Shown here: piece after piece, positions 19,000 to 31,319 of the stretch
How positions within the stretch are numbered: position 1 is the stretch's first letter
How the letters are laid out: each line of letters begins with the position of its first letter
Assembly (NCBI GenBank): GCA_947044405.1
Contig: CAMRHE010000156.1
Coordinates: forward strand, 1,345,001 to 1,409,000
DNA length: 64,000 nt
Direction of reading: 5' to 3'
Source of the DNA: Leptodactylus fallax
Lineage: Eukaryota; Chordata; Amphibia; Anura; Leptodactylidae
Translations under genes and position numbers: made by a program
The notes under the pieces: generated by a model
Database searches by the model: none
What the model was told of the DNA's origin: nothing
Seen by the model: the letters and a program-made list of their open reading frames with translations, nothing else

Positions 19000-21492
19000 C
19001 AAAAAAATAGTTTAAATGTTTTATTATATTCCCTTTAATTTCTACATAAAATGAATTTCACTCTTCCAGTCATATTGTCAACTGCCATTTAGTAGATGTT
19101 TCATAACACATTCAAATACATCTCTTTAATTTTTTTACAGTTTTAAAAGTAAGATTTATCCAGCCATATCCCCACACACATTTTAAATATATTCACAAAT
19201 ATTCAAAAATACTGCTGATTATATTTCTAGTCAAGTACCCAGAGAAAAAAAAATATTATTAAAAAAAATATTCCATTTTGTATTCTGTGTCCAGAAAGAT
19301 ATTCAGTTCTATACAGCCAGAGGGAAGATGAGGCTCCATTGGAAGTAACAATTTATACAGATCACATCTAACATCAACATAGAAGAAGTAGAGCCAATAT
19401 ACATTTATGAGTTGTTGTCACAGCTGACCTACAGAAAAATGTGTCCGGTTGCCCAAAGCAACCAAATCAGGGTTCAGTTTGTATTCTCTAAAATGCTATA
19501 GAAAAAACGAACAGAGGCTCTGATTTTGATAAATTGTTTCTATACCACACAATTCTGTCCAGTTCAGATGGTTGTGAAGAGGAAAACAATATAAGTTAAC
19601 TACATATTGCATTGCATTGCTGTGAGAAATATCTACAGCCTTCTCTAGTTACAATGCCATTTTTATCACATAACTTAGAGTGCTAAACTATTGTATTCTA
19701 TGACTCCAATGCCCATATTCAGACATGAGCAACATATAGACATGCAGTTCGCTGTTTTATTGACCAGAACAAAAAATAAGTTATGGCACTAAATAAATAG
19801 CATATTATAACCTATGAAAAAAGTGACTAGATAATATGCAAACTAGCGGAGTATAAAAACGCTGCCCATAAAATGTTTATGAATGACAAAGGTTTTAATG
19901 TGATGTGGAAAATGAAGCAAAAAAAAAAAAAATCTCCTTTATGTATTTTGGTGCTAATATTTTTATAATAGTAAGCTGGACATTACAGGGTATCCAGAAC
20001 ATAAACATTTAACACCACTGATTTTTACACATATACAATATGGGCCTCTAGTACTGACGAAAAACACAGGTGTTTCCCAAAGCAACTAAAAAGGTGATGG
20101 CTTTCACCTTCCAACCAAAAATGGGATCTGGGTCTGGATTTGGTCTGCACTTGTAGCAGCACCTAAAGCCATGTTGGCTCCTGAGTTTTATAAATGATTT
20201 TTAGGGTGTTGTGTTATTAGGTTTTTATAATTTTTTTTCCAGACACATATGGGATAACCCATTAAAATGTACATTACATTTTGAGTAAATCTGTAAATAT
20301 TTTGAATTATCACAAAATGATCTTATATGACACTTTCTTCTCCACTGTTAACCTAAACTATCCAAAAGTCCAGAAATCTCCTGTTACCAGAGTGCTGTAT
20401 AATGCAGGAATCTAGAATCTAGCTATGATTTTTCTATGCTTCATGTTACCATCCAGTTCTTGCAAAATTATTGGAACAATACAGCTGAGGTAAAATCTGC
20501 ATAGATTTTTGCCAGTAGATAAACTAGGCAGAGATTTTTGCCGTTGACTGGGCAAGTTGGCTTCAACCTATCCAGTCCCTATAAGAACTAGGACATATCT
20601 GTCTGACAGTCTCCTATCTCCCTCCATGGAAATAAAATGTCTGTTTGGCAAAGCCCAACAGTCTTGCTTATGAGGGAGTCAAGAAACATAGCTGTAAGCC
20701 AATCGATTGTTCCACCAACGTGTCATCAAATAAATGGTCAGGTTAATCAACCATGAATAAGAATGGAGGAAATGACAGGATCTACAAATAGTAGCCAATA
20801 AGTTAAAGCAAAGTAGTTACAAAAATGACTCAACTTTTTATATAGATTGAGATTGTAAATGTTGTTAAAAGTGGATACACACTTGGTGGTCCAAACAAAC
20901 AGAAACTTAAGTCAAGCATATTAAAAGTTGAACGTAGTCATTACATTTCACTACAAATTTATTAGTAACTGATGTGTGGTATAAAATCACTTTCTTTCTG
21001 TTTTGTGCGGTGACTTGTCGCTGAGTCTATATGTGCTTTTGTAGCTGCTTTCTAAAAATAAATCCTTTTGAGCTGAGAATTGGTTCACGAAATGTAACTA
21101 AAATGAGAACCCAGAGCTGAATTTCAGTACTCCTGTATAAGTAAACACCAGTCGGTTAAAGAACATAATGGGACGGCAGTTTTGTTACCAGTAGAGCCAA
21201 ACTGTAATGCTTTGGTTGACAAATGGGATCTGTCCAATGAAGCTCAGTGTAGTCACTGTCGAAAAGTCTATCCGGTAGGATGCTGCTAACTGCATGTCCA
21301 TGGTTTGGGAAGATAAATGCATGGTATCTGTAAAGCAAGGAGCCACTGTCAGGCTCTGTCTATAGGAAGCATACCCAGTATGCTAAACACTGGAGACTTC
21401 TGAAACTAGGTTTCCATACAAAGAAAATAAGAATTGTTTGAAGACCGAAGACAAGGAGGGTGGCGGTCTTACTACTCAAGCCAATATCCTGC
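19000..21492 (-). other. ANKH: Probable ANKH 3' untranslated region
   Basis: About 2.5 kb after the stop codon, nearly free of recognisable transposons, in contrast to everything around it; that is expected of a transcribed exon under constraint. A polyadenylation signal (AATAAA on the minus strand, plus 19019-19024) marks a plausible end. Long 3' UTRs are usual for ANKH. The exact cleavage site is inferred. Confidence 0.6.
19019..19024 (-). promoter_or_regulatory. Candidate ANKH polyadenylation signal
   Basis: TTTATT on the plus strand, AATAAA on the coding strand, at the downstream end of the repeat-poor block. Other AATAAA-like strings upstream could give shorter transcripts. Confidence 0.4.
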
Positions 21493-21609
<117 letters not shown>

Positions 21610-22417
21610 CTAAGAGATCAGATGGAAACACTTAGAAATTAACTTTACCAGACAAGATTTCAGTTGGAAAATATGGTAATGCTATGAGTCAATGGAATAC
21701 AACTACATTATCTATAATTAGTCCTAAGGGAAATTTATGGTGTTAGTTTCTGGATACAAGACTACCATAAGTATACTTTACAATATTTTATGAATAATTT
21801 GCGATACTAGGGGATATGGATGCCATTAGCTAGATCTTCTAGGAGTAGACAGAAAGTTCATCACACATAAAAGAATGTAATGGCGCATATATGGCATTTG
21901 TGGTTCTCTACAGCTGCATTTTATCAAGTTCCTTGTACTTGTAGATTCCTTTGACTTTTTTTGTTAGGTAGACATTGTTATTGCCTTATGGCTAATATAC
22001 AGTAGTTACTGAATTTACCAACAGCGCATTACGACATCCTTTTCTGAGAAGTATAACAAACTAGACAGATTAATGTACACATTAGTCAGATAACTGATTA
22101 GATATAAGCTTCATTTAGATCCATGTATAACCTACAAATGTAGCTCTTACTGCTATATAGCGATTATATGCAAAATACTATTCTATCTTTTATATATAAT
22201 GATTTTAGTTCTTACAAGGTCCTAGCAGTTGAATGCAATATGGTTTGTATTAGCCATCATGAAGCTAATGTATCCAGGTTTATAGGTACCATTAACTCTT
22301 AAACAGTAGTTAAGCAAATACTTGCTAAAATAATCTGCAGCATATACCAACAGCATTATCAATAACTACGCCTTTCCTAATGATTAATGGAGATATACTA
22401 GTAATTATTATGGATCA

Positions 22418-22714
<297 letters not shown>

Positions 22715-23129
22715 CTAAAGTGAAGTAGGCAGCATCTCATGAGTCAGTACTACCCTCATTGCTATGGTTCACAGTAATATGCAATTTTCCCATTAAAATA
22801 TCCGAATTATGCCAAGTGGTGTAAAAGTGTATTTAACCATTCCGCAAACTCTGCATATGTAATAGTACTGTACATTGTGTGAAAACGAGGAATAATTTAT
22901 CTGCATTTCTGCATTATTAGTACTTTCCTCTCTGCAGGATCTCACTTTCATTTTTAGTTATTCTTGAGCTAATGGGTGAAAAACCACTTTTAACTATACA
23001 GCCCATATGATCCTGCTGATGCTTCTGAGTAAGTGAAAGTTAGGGAACTCTTTCTGTGTGTAGTATATGGGAGACATAGCAACTATTTCCAGGAATTACC
23101 TATTCATGGCCTATCATAAGGAGATGCCA

Positions 23130-23520
23130 TTAAAGGGAATCTGTCAGGTCAATCTGGGACACTAAACCACCCACAGGTCCGTATAGACCTGGGGTTTAGT
23201 GTCCCAAATCACCCTGTTGTAATACAATCCGCAGGCACATTAAAAATAAAAAAACTTTATACTTACCTAGAGACGGGTTCGATCAACGTTGTTCCACAAG
23301 AACAGTCAGGCTTATTCATGAGATTCTTCATTGGCACGCCTCCTGGCGCTTGCGTTGTTCTTCAGTGAAGCCAAAGATGGACACCCTGCCTTCAATGCGG
23401 AATTGCGGGACATGCGCACTGAAGCCGAGGTGTACTCCTCTGGTTTCATTGAAGAACTGCGCAGGCGCAGGGAGTACAGTGGCAGGGTGAGTATAAAGCT
23501 TTTTTATTTTTAATGCGGCC
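23130..23520. mobile_element. Palindromic interspersed repeat in ANKH intron
   Basis: CATTAAAAATAAAAAAACTT (about 23238) and its near-complement TTTTTTATTTTTAATG (about 23499-23514) bound a GC-rich core with partial self-complementarity (GCGCACTGAAGCC, TGAAGAACTGCGCAGGCGC). The left flank AAAGGGAATCTGTCAGG is frequent in frog repeats. A related piece is at 42883-43080. No family recognised. Confidence 0.5.
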
Positions 23521-23879
23521 ATGGCTTGCGATAGACACCCACAGATCACATATTAATAACCTATTCTAAGGACAGGCCATCAATTTATCAATAAGTCCCA
23601 GTAAACCTCTTTACGTACTGCCCAGCACTAGTGTGATTAAAGAGCTTGGGACTAAAAACCATATTTTTCAAACGCATCTGACTGTAAGGTGCACCCCAGG
23701 TTCAGGCAAGAAAAAATATTTCATAGTAATTTAACTTTCCCTGGTGAACAAACGGAGTAGAGGGGTCAGTGTCACTAACTGGTTTGCTAGGGAAGATAAA
23801 GAGGGTTATTAGCTAACTGTCTGCTCCTGCTGCTCACAAGCCACACATACACAAAACACCCAATTAGTGGCCTCCACAT

Positions 23880-25291
23880 TGCAAATTATGGTGGAAAAGA
23901 AGTATTTGGTCAATAACAAAAGTTCATCTCAATACTTTGTTATATATCCTTTGTTGGCAATGACAGAGGTCAAACGTTTTCTGTAAGTCTTCACAAGGTT
24001 GGCACACACTGTTGCTGGTATCTTGGCCTATTCCTCCATGCAGATCTCCTCTAGAGCAGTGATGTTTTGGGGCTGTCGCTGGGCAACACGGACTTTCAAC
24101 TCCCTCCAAAGGTTTTCTATGGGGTTGAGATCTGGAGACTGGCTAGGCCACTCCAGGACCTTCAAATGCTTCTTACGAAGCCACTCCTTCGTTGCCCTGG
24201 CAGTGTGCTTGGGATCATTGTGATGCTGAAAGACCCAACCATGTTTCATCTTCAATGCCCTTGCTGATGGAAGGAGGTATGCACTCAAAATCTCACGATA
24301 CATGGCCCCATTCATTCTTTCATGTACACGGATCAGTCGTCCTGGTCCCTTTGCAGAGAAACAGCCCCAAAGCATGATGTTGCCACCCCCATGCTTCACA
24401 GTAGGTATAGTGTTCTTTGGATGCAACTCAGCATTCACTCTCCTCCAAACACGACGAGTTGTGTTTCTACCAAACAGTTCTACTTTGGTTTCATCTGACC
24501 ATATGACATTCTCCCAATACTCATCTGGAACATCCAAATGCTCTCTAGCAAACTTCAGACGGGCCCAGATATGTACTGGCTTAAGCAGGGGGACACGTCT
24601 AGCACTGCAGGATCTGAGTACCTGGCGGTGTAGTGTGTTACTGACGGTAGCCTTTATGTTAGTCCCAGCATTCACTAGGTCCCCCCATGTGGTTCTGGGA
24701 TTTTTGCGATCATTTTCACCCCACGGGGTGAGATCTTGCGTGGAGCCCCTGATCGAGGGAAATTATCAGTGGTCTTGTATGTCTTCCATTTTCTAATTAT
24801 TGCTCCCACAGTTGATTTCTTCACACCAAGCTGCTTGCCTATTATAGATTCAGTCTGCCCAGCCTGGTGCAGGTCTACAATTTTGTTTCTGGTGTCCTTC
24901 CACAGCTCTATGGTCTTCACCATAGTGGAGTTTGGAGTGTGACTGTTTGAGGTTGTGGACAGGTGTCTTTTATACTGATAACAATGTCAAACAGGTGCCA
25001 TTACTACAGGTAATGAGTGGAGGACAGAGGAGCCTCTTAAAGAAGAAGTTACAGGTCTGTGAGAGCCAGAAATCTTGCTTGTTTGTAGGTGACCAAATAC
25101 TTATTTTCCACCATAATTTGCAAATAAATTCTAAAAAAATCAGACAATGTGATTTTCTAGATATGTTTTCTCATTTTGTTTCTCATAGTTGAGGTCTACC
25201 TATGATGTCAATTACAGGCCTCTCTCATCTTTTTAAGTGGGAGAACTTGCACAATTGGTGGCTGACTAAATACTTTTTTTTCCCCACTGTA
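23880..25291 (-). mobile_element. Tc1-like transposon, family A copy 1
   Basis: The right end is complete (AAATACTTTTTTTTCCCCACTGTAG). The left end starts internally at GCAAATTATGGTGG, so about 180 bp of the outer left arm is lost. The arms carry the direct-repeat motif AAGTATTTGGTC / GACCAAATACTT, the IR/DR layout of Tc1-like elements. Four related copies in this window share the same arms. Confidence 0.92.
23930..24923 (-). pseudogene. Tc1-like transposase (family A copy 1), frameshifted
   Basis: The N-terminal paired-like domain starts [18 protein letters not shown] at 24923. A frameshift near 24675 separates it from the catalytic domain ([34 protein letters not shown]). The second catalytic block reads HHND, so the usual aspartate before ND has changed to His. 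A further break after EEICMEE near 24028 separates the C-terminal tail. Confidence 0.9.
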
Positions 25292-25310
25292 GTATAATGT
25301 CATATTGCTG

Positions 25311-25590
25311 CCTCGACAAAGTATAATATATACTGTGTGGTGGGAGCATTACACTGTGTGTGAGGTACTAACATGGCATTATACTGTGTGGGTGCTCTAA
25401 GGATCACTATGCAGTGTGGAGGTACTAATATGCCATTATACTACGTGGGTTGCACTAAGGAGTATTATACTGCATGAGAGCACTAATCATGCATTAAAGG
25501 AGCATTATACTGCATGGGGGCACTAATCGTGCATTACAGTGTGTGTGTTGCACAAAAAAGCATTATACTGTGTGGGAGGCACTAATGGGG
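25311..25590. repeat. Minisatellite, about 38-bp irregular unit
   Basis: Repeats of GCATTATACTGTGTGGG followed by GCACTAAT, about seven imperfect copies between two Tc1-like elements. Confidence 0.75.
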
Positions 25591-25597
25591 CTAGTAA

Positions 25598-27081
25598 AGT
25601 GTGAAACAACTGAAAATATGTCTTATATTCTAGGTTCTTCAAAGTAGCCACCTTTTGCTTTGATTACTGCTTTGCACACTCTTGGCATTCTTTTGATGAG
25701 CTTCAAGAGGTAGTCACCTGAAATGGTCTTCCAACAGTCTTGAAGGAGTTCCCAGAGATGCTTAGCACTTGTTGGCCCTTTTGCCTTCACTCTGCGGTCC
25801 AGCTCACCCCAAACCATCTGGATTGGGTTCAGGTCTGGTGACTGTGGAGGCCAGGTCATCTGGCGTAGCACCCCATCATTCTCCTTCTTGGTCAAATAGC
25901 CCTTACACAGTCTGGAGGTGTGTTTGGGGTCATTGTCCTGTTGAAAAATAAATGATGGTCAAACTAAACGCAAACCGGATGGAATAGCATGCCGCTGCAA
26001 GATGCTGTGGTAACCATGCTGGTTCAGTATTCCTTCAATTCTGAATAAATCCCCAACAGTGTCACCAGCAAAGCACCATCACACCTCCTCCTCCATGCTT
26101 CACGGTGGGAACCAGGCATGTAGAGTCCATTCGTTCACCTTTTCTGCGTCGCACAAAGACATGGTGGTTGGAACCAAAGATCTCAAATTTGGACTCATCA
26201 GACCAAAGCACAGATTTCCACAGGTCTAATGTCCATTCCTTGTGTTCCTTAGCCCAAACAAGTCTCTTCTGCTTGTTGCCTGTCCTTAGCAGTGGTTTCC
26301 TAGCAGCTATTTAACATGAAGGCCTGCTGCACACAGTCTCCTCTTAACAGTTGTTGTAGAGATGTGTCTGCTGCTAGAACTCTGTGTGGCATTGACCTGG
26401 TCTCTAATCTGAGCTGCTGTTAACCTGCGATTTCTGAGGCTGGTGACTCGGATGAACTTATCCTCCGCAGCAGAGGTGACTCTTGGTCTTCCTTTTCTGG
26501 GGGCGGTCCTCATGTGAGCCAGTTTCTTTGTAGTGCTTGATGGTTTTGGCCACTGTACTTGTGGACACTTTCAAAGTTTTCCCAATTTTTCGGACTGACT
26601 GACCTTCATTTCTTAAAGTAATGATGGCCACTCGTTTTTCTTTACTGAGCTGCTTTTTTCTTGCCATAATACAAATTCTAACACTCCATTCAGTAGGACT
26701 ATCAGCTGTGTATCCACCTGACTTCTGAACAACACAACTGATGGTCCCAACCCCATTTATAAGGCAAGAAATCCCACTTATTAAATCTGATAGGGCACAC
26801 CTGTGAAGTGAAAACCATTTCAGGTGACTACCTCTTGAAGCTCCTCAAGAGAATGCCAAGAGTGTGCAAAGCAGTAATCAAAGCAAAAGGTGGCTACTTT
26901 GAAGAACCTAGAATATAAGACATATTTTTAGTTGTTTCACACTTTTTTGTTAAGTATATAATTCCACATGTGTTAATTCATAGTTTTGATGTTTTCAGTG
27001 TGAATATACAATTTTTATAGTCATGAAAATACAGAAAACTCTTGGAATGAGAAGGTGTGTCCAAACTTTTGGTCTGTACTG
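25598..27081 (-). mobile_element. Tc1-like transposon, family B
   Basis: Long inverted arms: 25600-25715 is nearly the complement of about 26819-26945 (GGTTCTTCAAAGTAGCCACC and its complement). The right end is complete (GGTCTGTACTG then TA at 27082-27083). About 130 bp of the outer left arm is missing. Confidence 0.88.
25623..26667 (-). pseudogene. Tc1-like transposase (family B), broken
   Basis: The N-terminus starts MARKKQLSKEKRVAIITL with a helix-turn-helix (VRKIGKTLKVSTSTV), followed after a frameshift by RGRPRV-like (KGRPRVTSAAEDKFI) sequence, then decayed middle parts and the C-terminal block SPDLNPIQMVWGELDRRV. Stops and frameshifts interrupt it and the middle catalytic block is hard to read. 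It is inactive. Confidence 0.88.
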
Positions 27082-27964
27082 TATATATATATTTTTTTAA
27101 AGAAAATCAGGTTACAACAGTCCCCCTATGGGAAGACAGAAGCTTTTTCCTTCACCTCCCCATTTCCAGTGTATAGTAGAATCTCAGCCTGTTTAAATAT
27201 ATTCCACTGTAAATTCAATAAGACTGGACACAAATTGTGTTTTTCACAAAGTTTGCTACGTCAGTGATTTAAGATCTTTTAGTCAGATGTTTCTATGGTA
27301 TCCTGCAGAGCTATGGAGTTGTAGTTGAGGACATTTTTTGGTGGAGTTGGAGTCTAAGAAAAAATTTACTGACTGTCTTCAAAATAAAATGATTCATTAC
27401 TTTAAATTAAATGATACAATTATTAATATTGTAGAATTAATTAGATATATAGATTGTTGCAGATTTAGCCTCAAGAAATATATTTGATAAAATGGTATGT
27501 GTACTCAGCTAGATTTGAACTCAACAATGGAAAGAATACGTACACTAAAACAAATTTTAATATTTATCCACTAAAATGTATTCTCAGCTAAACAGTAAAA
27601 ATTGCACAACTGCCACATTTGTGCTAACAAGTTTGACCAAACATGAATTAGCTTTGTTGGGTCTCCATCACAATTATCTTTGAGACTGTGCTTAGGACTG
27701 AAGACGCTAGTCCGAATGCATAGAATGTCCAAATGTTGGTGTGAGCAGCAATCTCCATAGACTGTAGACAGGTGCACATATTCCACTGATGGATGACTGG
27801 AACCCACCAATTAAATATAGTCTTTGTATGAAAGGATGGACAGCACTTGTTAAATTTATTTACAGAATACGCATTCCATGTTTGGAAAAGTGGCATCAAC
27901 CCCAATATATCGTACAAGGTTTTGTATAAATGTAGATAAACGTAGCGTAAATATTCAACAGCAG

Positions 27965-28010
27965 CGTTTCAGGCTGCGAAAGTCCTTCCTCAGGAAATAG
28001 AATATGAAGA
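27965..28010 (-). ncRNA. Hammerhead-like motif, left palindrome arm
   Basis: Minus strand: CTGAGGA (27993-27987), AGGACTTTCGCAGCCT as an imperfect stem II, then GAAA (27970-27967). ATATTC upstream can pair with GAATAT downstream. The NUH cleavage triplet is unclear (possibly GUU) and stem III is weak. A related but probably decayed ribozyme. Confidence 0.5.
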
Positions 28011-28224
28011 CGAGGTGGCTGTCGCATGTATGAAAAAATTGATGTAGAGCCCAGAAGAAATGGGGGGAGGGGGCTGGAGGTAGAGATGTCCCTAACACAG
28101 CAAGCTCTGTCCGGACCTTGCTGTGTTAGGGATAATCTCTAACCCCACGCTTCAGGGTTCCTTACCAGGACCATTTCTCCTGGGCTCTACATCAATTTTT
28201 TCATACATGCGGCAGCCACCTCAT

Positions 28225-28285
28225 CTTCATATTCTGTTGCCTGAGGAAGGGCTTTCGCAGCCCGAAACGTTGCTCTTGAATATCT
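28225..28285 (+). ncRNA. Hammerhead-like motif, right palindrome arm
   Basis: CTGAGGA (28241-28247), then a perfect GGGCT/AGCCC stem II with loop TTCGC, then GAAA (28264-28267). Stem I can be ATATTC/GAATAT with unpaired bases next to the core. Stem III and the cleavage triplet are not clean. Better preserved than its partner in the left arm. Confidence 0.55.
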
Positions 28286-28517
28286 ATGTTACGTTTCTAT
28301 AATATCTACATTTATACAAAACCTTGTATGATATATTGTGGTTGGTACCACTTTTCCTAACAAGGAATGTGTGTTCCGTAAATAAACCTACCAAGCAAGC
28401 TCAATTATCAGGAGTGCTCTCCACCCTTTCATACAAAGACTATAGCCCCACTGCGTGGTCATATGTTCCAACAATTAATGCATGTGGCCAGTATTACGTA
28501 TCCCAATCTGGCTCCTT

Positions 28518-29080
28518 GGTGCACATATTGTGCAGCTCATCCCTGTTGAGCACAAGGGTCACCATGAAGAGCCAGCAGCTATTAATATATAGGATCCTAT
28601 AAGTTTGATCTCATCAAACTTAGGGTAACCCTTGCGGCCAGTATGCATTGGTAAAGGTGAAACAGCAACCATCAGTTGTTTCATGCAGTTTTTCACAGCA
28701 TTGCCCATTTAGAGAAGAGTTCTCATGACTTCAGCTGATGCCTCCACCTTGTATTCAAGGGCAAATAGTGAGCTGCAGTACTAAACCCAAAGTTTGGGGA
28801 GAACATACATTACACTCTCCCACCCATATAGATAAAACACCACTTTCCTATAGCACCTAATGTGTTGCTAGGTATACAGCCTAGCTCATCAGAGGTATCA
28901 GTATTTAGTGGCTAAATAAGCAGACTGCAGAAAGCATGAGTGATTTAACAATACATACTGGCCATGAAGGTTACCCTAAGTGTGATGAGATCAAACTTAG
29001 AGGATCCCATATATTAATAGATGCTGACTCTTCATGGTGACCCTTGTGTACAACAGGGAAGCACTGCACAATAGATGTTT
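28518..29080. repeat. Inverted-repeat element with decayed hammerhead in the loop
   Basis: 28518-28652 and 28937-29075 are imperfect reverse complements (AGGGTCACCATGAAGAG and its complement CTCTTCATGGTGACCCT). The loop contains the hammerhead-like sequence at 28850-28900. I infer another degraded PLE- or retrozyme-related palindrome. Confidence 0.6.
28850..28900 (-). ncRNA. Decayed hammerhead: intact CTGATGA and stem II, lost GAAA
   Basis: Minus strand: CTGATGA at 28892-28886, then a perfect six-pair stem II (GCTAGG/CCTAGC, loop CTGTATA). Where GAAAC is expected there is AACAC. That could arise from CpG decay (CG to CA) plus loss of one A. CAC/GTG could be stem III. The fold is recognisable but the catalytic G12 is gone. 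Confidence 0.45.
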
Positions 29081-29560
29081 TGTTGCAAATTTACTTTCAT
29101 AGCAATTCAGTCACTGTCAATGCCAAATCCTGACTGATGGCAATCCATTCTTGCCTAACCGATGCTTGGAGTTTAATCACAATTCCTGTGTTTTTGATTG
29201 TTCACCCGCCACGGCCAGGAAACTCCCCAGAACTCAATCTCATTGAAAACCTGTGTTCAATCCCCAAAAAGCAGACTGACAAACTAAGAAATTGTGATAA
29301 AATCACGAATCTGATATCCAGCATGTCAGGGCAAATTGCAGAAGTCTTGAAAAATGAAAAAGGATCAACACTATTAATACAGAGTTTTTGCATCAACTTG
29401 ATGTATTTGTCAATAAATGTTGATAACCCTATTGAAAAGCTTATAATTGTACTTGAGGAACCAATATAAACATCTGTCTATAAGATGTAAAAACAATGAA
29501 GCACCAAACTTTGGGAAAAAAAATTTTTTATGTCAGTCTCCAAACTTTTGCCCATGATTC
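29081..29560 (+). pseudogene. Tc1-like transposase C-terminal remnant
   Basis: Encodes PGNSPELNLIENL, a decayed form of the [10 protein letters not shown] block with the catalytic Glu, followed by KKQTDKLRNCDKITNLISS. A terminal-arm-like segment ends near 29560 with CTCCAAACTTTTGCCCATGA. 5' truncated; a different family from A, B, C and D. Confidence 0.7.
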
Positions 29561-30360
29561 TATGTAATGTCACAGATAAGTCATAAATACTACAACCAGC
29601 CCATTTGAGACTTCTTTGCAGAGTCCGCTGAAACATCAACAGAGAAAAAATCCTGCATGGAGGACATTTTCCTCCACTGTTTTTCAGTTTAAAAGGAAGT
29701 TGTGGATGTGACATCTTACCAAGGTTTTTACAATATAATGAAAAGACCCCATAGAGCAAGTGGAATTGTTTCTTTGTTAGAGGACCACCTAGAAAACCTC
29801 CCTCTTAAAAAATCCAGTACTTTGTACATCGCCACCTCCCTTATCCCTACCTGCTAATAAATAACTCGCTCATCAATGAAACAATAAAACCTAAGTGCTA
29901 TTTAATGTTCTCCTAAAACTTGTGTTCAGTGCTGTGTGTCCATTGTGTTCCATATCAAATAGTCTTTAGTGCTCCACAAACAATGCTCATTGTTTGTTCA
30001 CCGCAATGATGAAACTGAGAGAGTTCATTTCTGTGAATGTACAGTAGACATGCACATTGAGATTAACACCCCAGTTCATTGTCCCAATCTTCTAGAGGAT
30101 TCTTTAATCTGTTCCTAGTAGTCAACAGAAATTTGTGTACCTTTAAACGCCAAGTCATCAGGTATGTTCAGTCTTTGTAACCTGTCACCAAAGGTTTTAC
30201 ACTGATAACGTACAATACATAATGAAAAAACAGAACAGATCCAGATATTTCTATCTAGAGCTGTGCAATTGATCACAAAATAGCAGAAACCAAAGTCAGT
30301 TCAACAGGAACTTGCTAACATCAATTATTTCAATTATTATTTTCATCCATGCCATCCTGT
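29561..30360. other. Intronic stretch, nothing identified
   Basis: No supported gene or repeat in this part of the large ANKH intron. Confidence 0.5.
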
Positions 30361-30486
30361 CTCACACTGCCATTGGCGAAGGGATATGTCATTAACTCTA
30401 CACTATCCAGTCAGTGATTGCTGATGTGTGATTGACTAAATCGATAGCATAGAGTTAGTTACATATCCCTCAGCCAATGGCAATAT
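30361..30486. repeat. Small inverted repeat
   Basis: TGCCATTGGCGAAGGGATAT pairs with ATATCCCTCAGCCAATGGCA across a short loop, with AACTCTA/TAGAGTT inside. About 35-bp arms; probably a small MITE, no duplication clear. Confidence 0.6.
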
Positions 30487-30904
30487 AGAAATACACAATG
30501 ACTCAGAGTGTAAGGTGATGGTGGTGCAGTCTGAGAATAGTGTGAGTATTCTCTAGTCGGGATTAGAGACTAAATTGCCACACTGTAGTGTGTAGCCACT
30601 ACTCACCTTTATATAATACACTGCACATCATGCTCTTGTTTATTCGCTATGTACACATGTATCATACATGTATACAAAGCAGACATACATGAGAAGAGGG
30701 CCTAAAGTAAATACATTAGTGGTAATATATACTGGTTAAATATGGTTATACCATTTATCTGGGCCTGCAGACTCAGCAGATTGTCCATTAAGTACTGGGG
30801 CAGTACAATATGGTCTGAAACACTACACATGCCCTTTCCTTGTTCTGAATACAGTGCTGCCCCTAGTGCATACTGTATACAGAGTTGTAGACATGGCTGC
30901 CCTT

Positions 30905-30965
30905 ATACAGGTGCAATTCAATAAAACCTACGTGTTTTGAGCCCTTTCATGGGTTCTTAGTCATG
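30905..30965 (-). ncRNA. Faint hammerhead/PLE-terminal remnant
   Basis: On the minus strand CTAAGAACCCATGAAAGGGC is followed by TCAAAACACGTAGG. A GAACCC/GGGC-type stem and CAAAACACG (perhaps from CGAAACGCG by CpG decay) fit the end of a PLE-like terminal repeat. Weak. Confidence 0.3.
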
Positions 30966-31319
30966 GTCTGGTCAAAGTAAACTGCAATTTTTATATCACT
31001 ATCCCCACCCCATCAGGTGGAAAATCCAGCCCTTCATTGAAACACGTGATGTGAGCATATAAAACACTTAGGCACAACAAAATGCATTATATATCTGTAA
31101 ATAAACAGGGTATAGCAAACGTGTCCAACCTTAATACAAATACATCATATACGTCCTGTTAGTTAAACCCAGAGATCTGGTATCCAAACACAAAATCCAG
31201 AATGCTTCTAAGTATACTCTTAGTATATATTGTAATCTGCTGCTCTAACAGTTATGTACAGACTATTACATGGGAAACAGGGAAATATACATAGAGTGTA
31301 CAAACTATTACATGAGGTA

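Larger units (their letters stand above)
27815..28445. repeat. Large palindrome with hammerhead-like motif in each arm
   Basis: 27815-28100 is approximately the reverse complement of 28115-28445 (for example TGTATAAATGTAGATA/TCTACATTTATACA, CTTTGTATGAAAGG/CCTTTCATACAAAG). The centre has a strong hairpin, TCCCTAACACAGCAAG and CTTGCTGTGTTAGGGA. Both arms carry a CTGAGGA...GAAAC motif. The sequence resembles the terminal repeats of PLE-related elements; no coding sequence is convincing. Confidence 0.75.

Noticed and set aside
24302..24942. Plus-strand open frames across the Tc1-like copies (also 31872-32518, 53077-53740, 62775-63443)
   Set aside because: They recur in every family A copy as the antisense of the transposase, so they are shadows, not genes.
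27571..27917. Open frames on the minus strand left of the palindrome
   Set aside because: Short, overlapping and of random composition. They lie in a non-coding hammerhead-like repeat.
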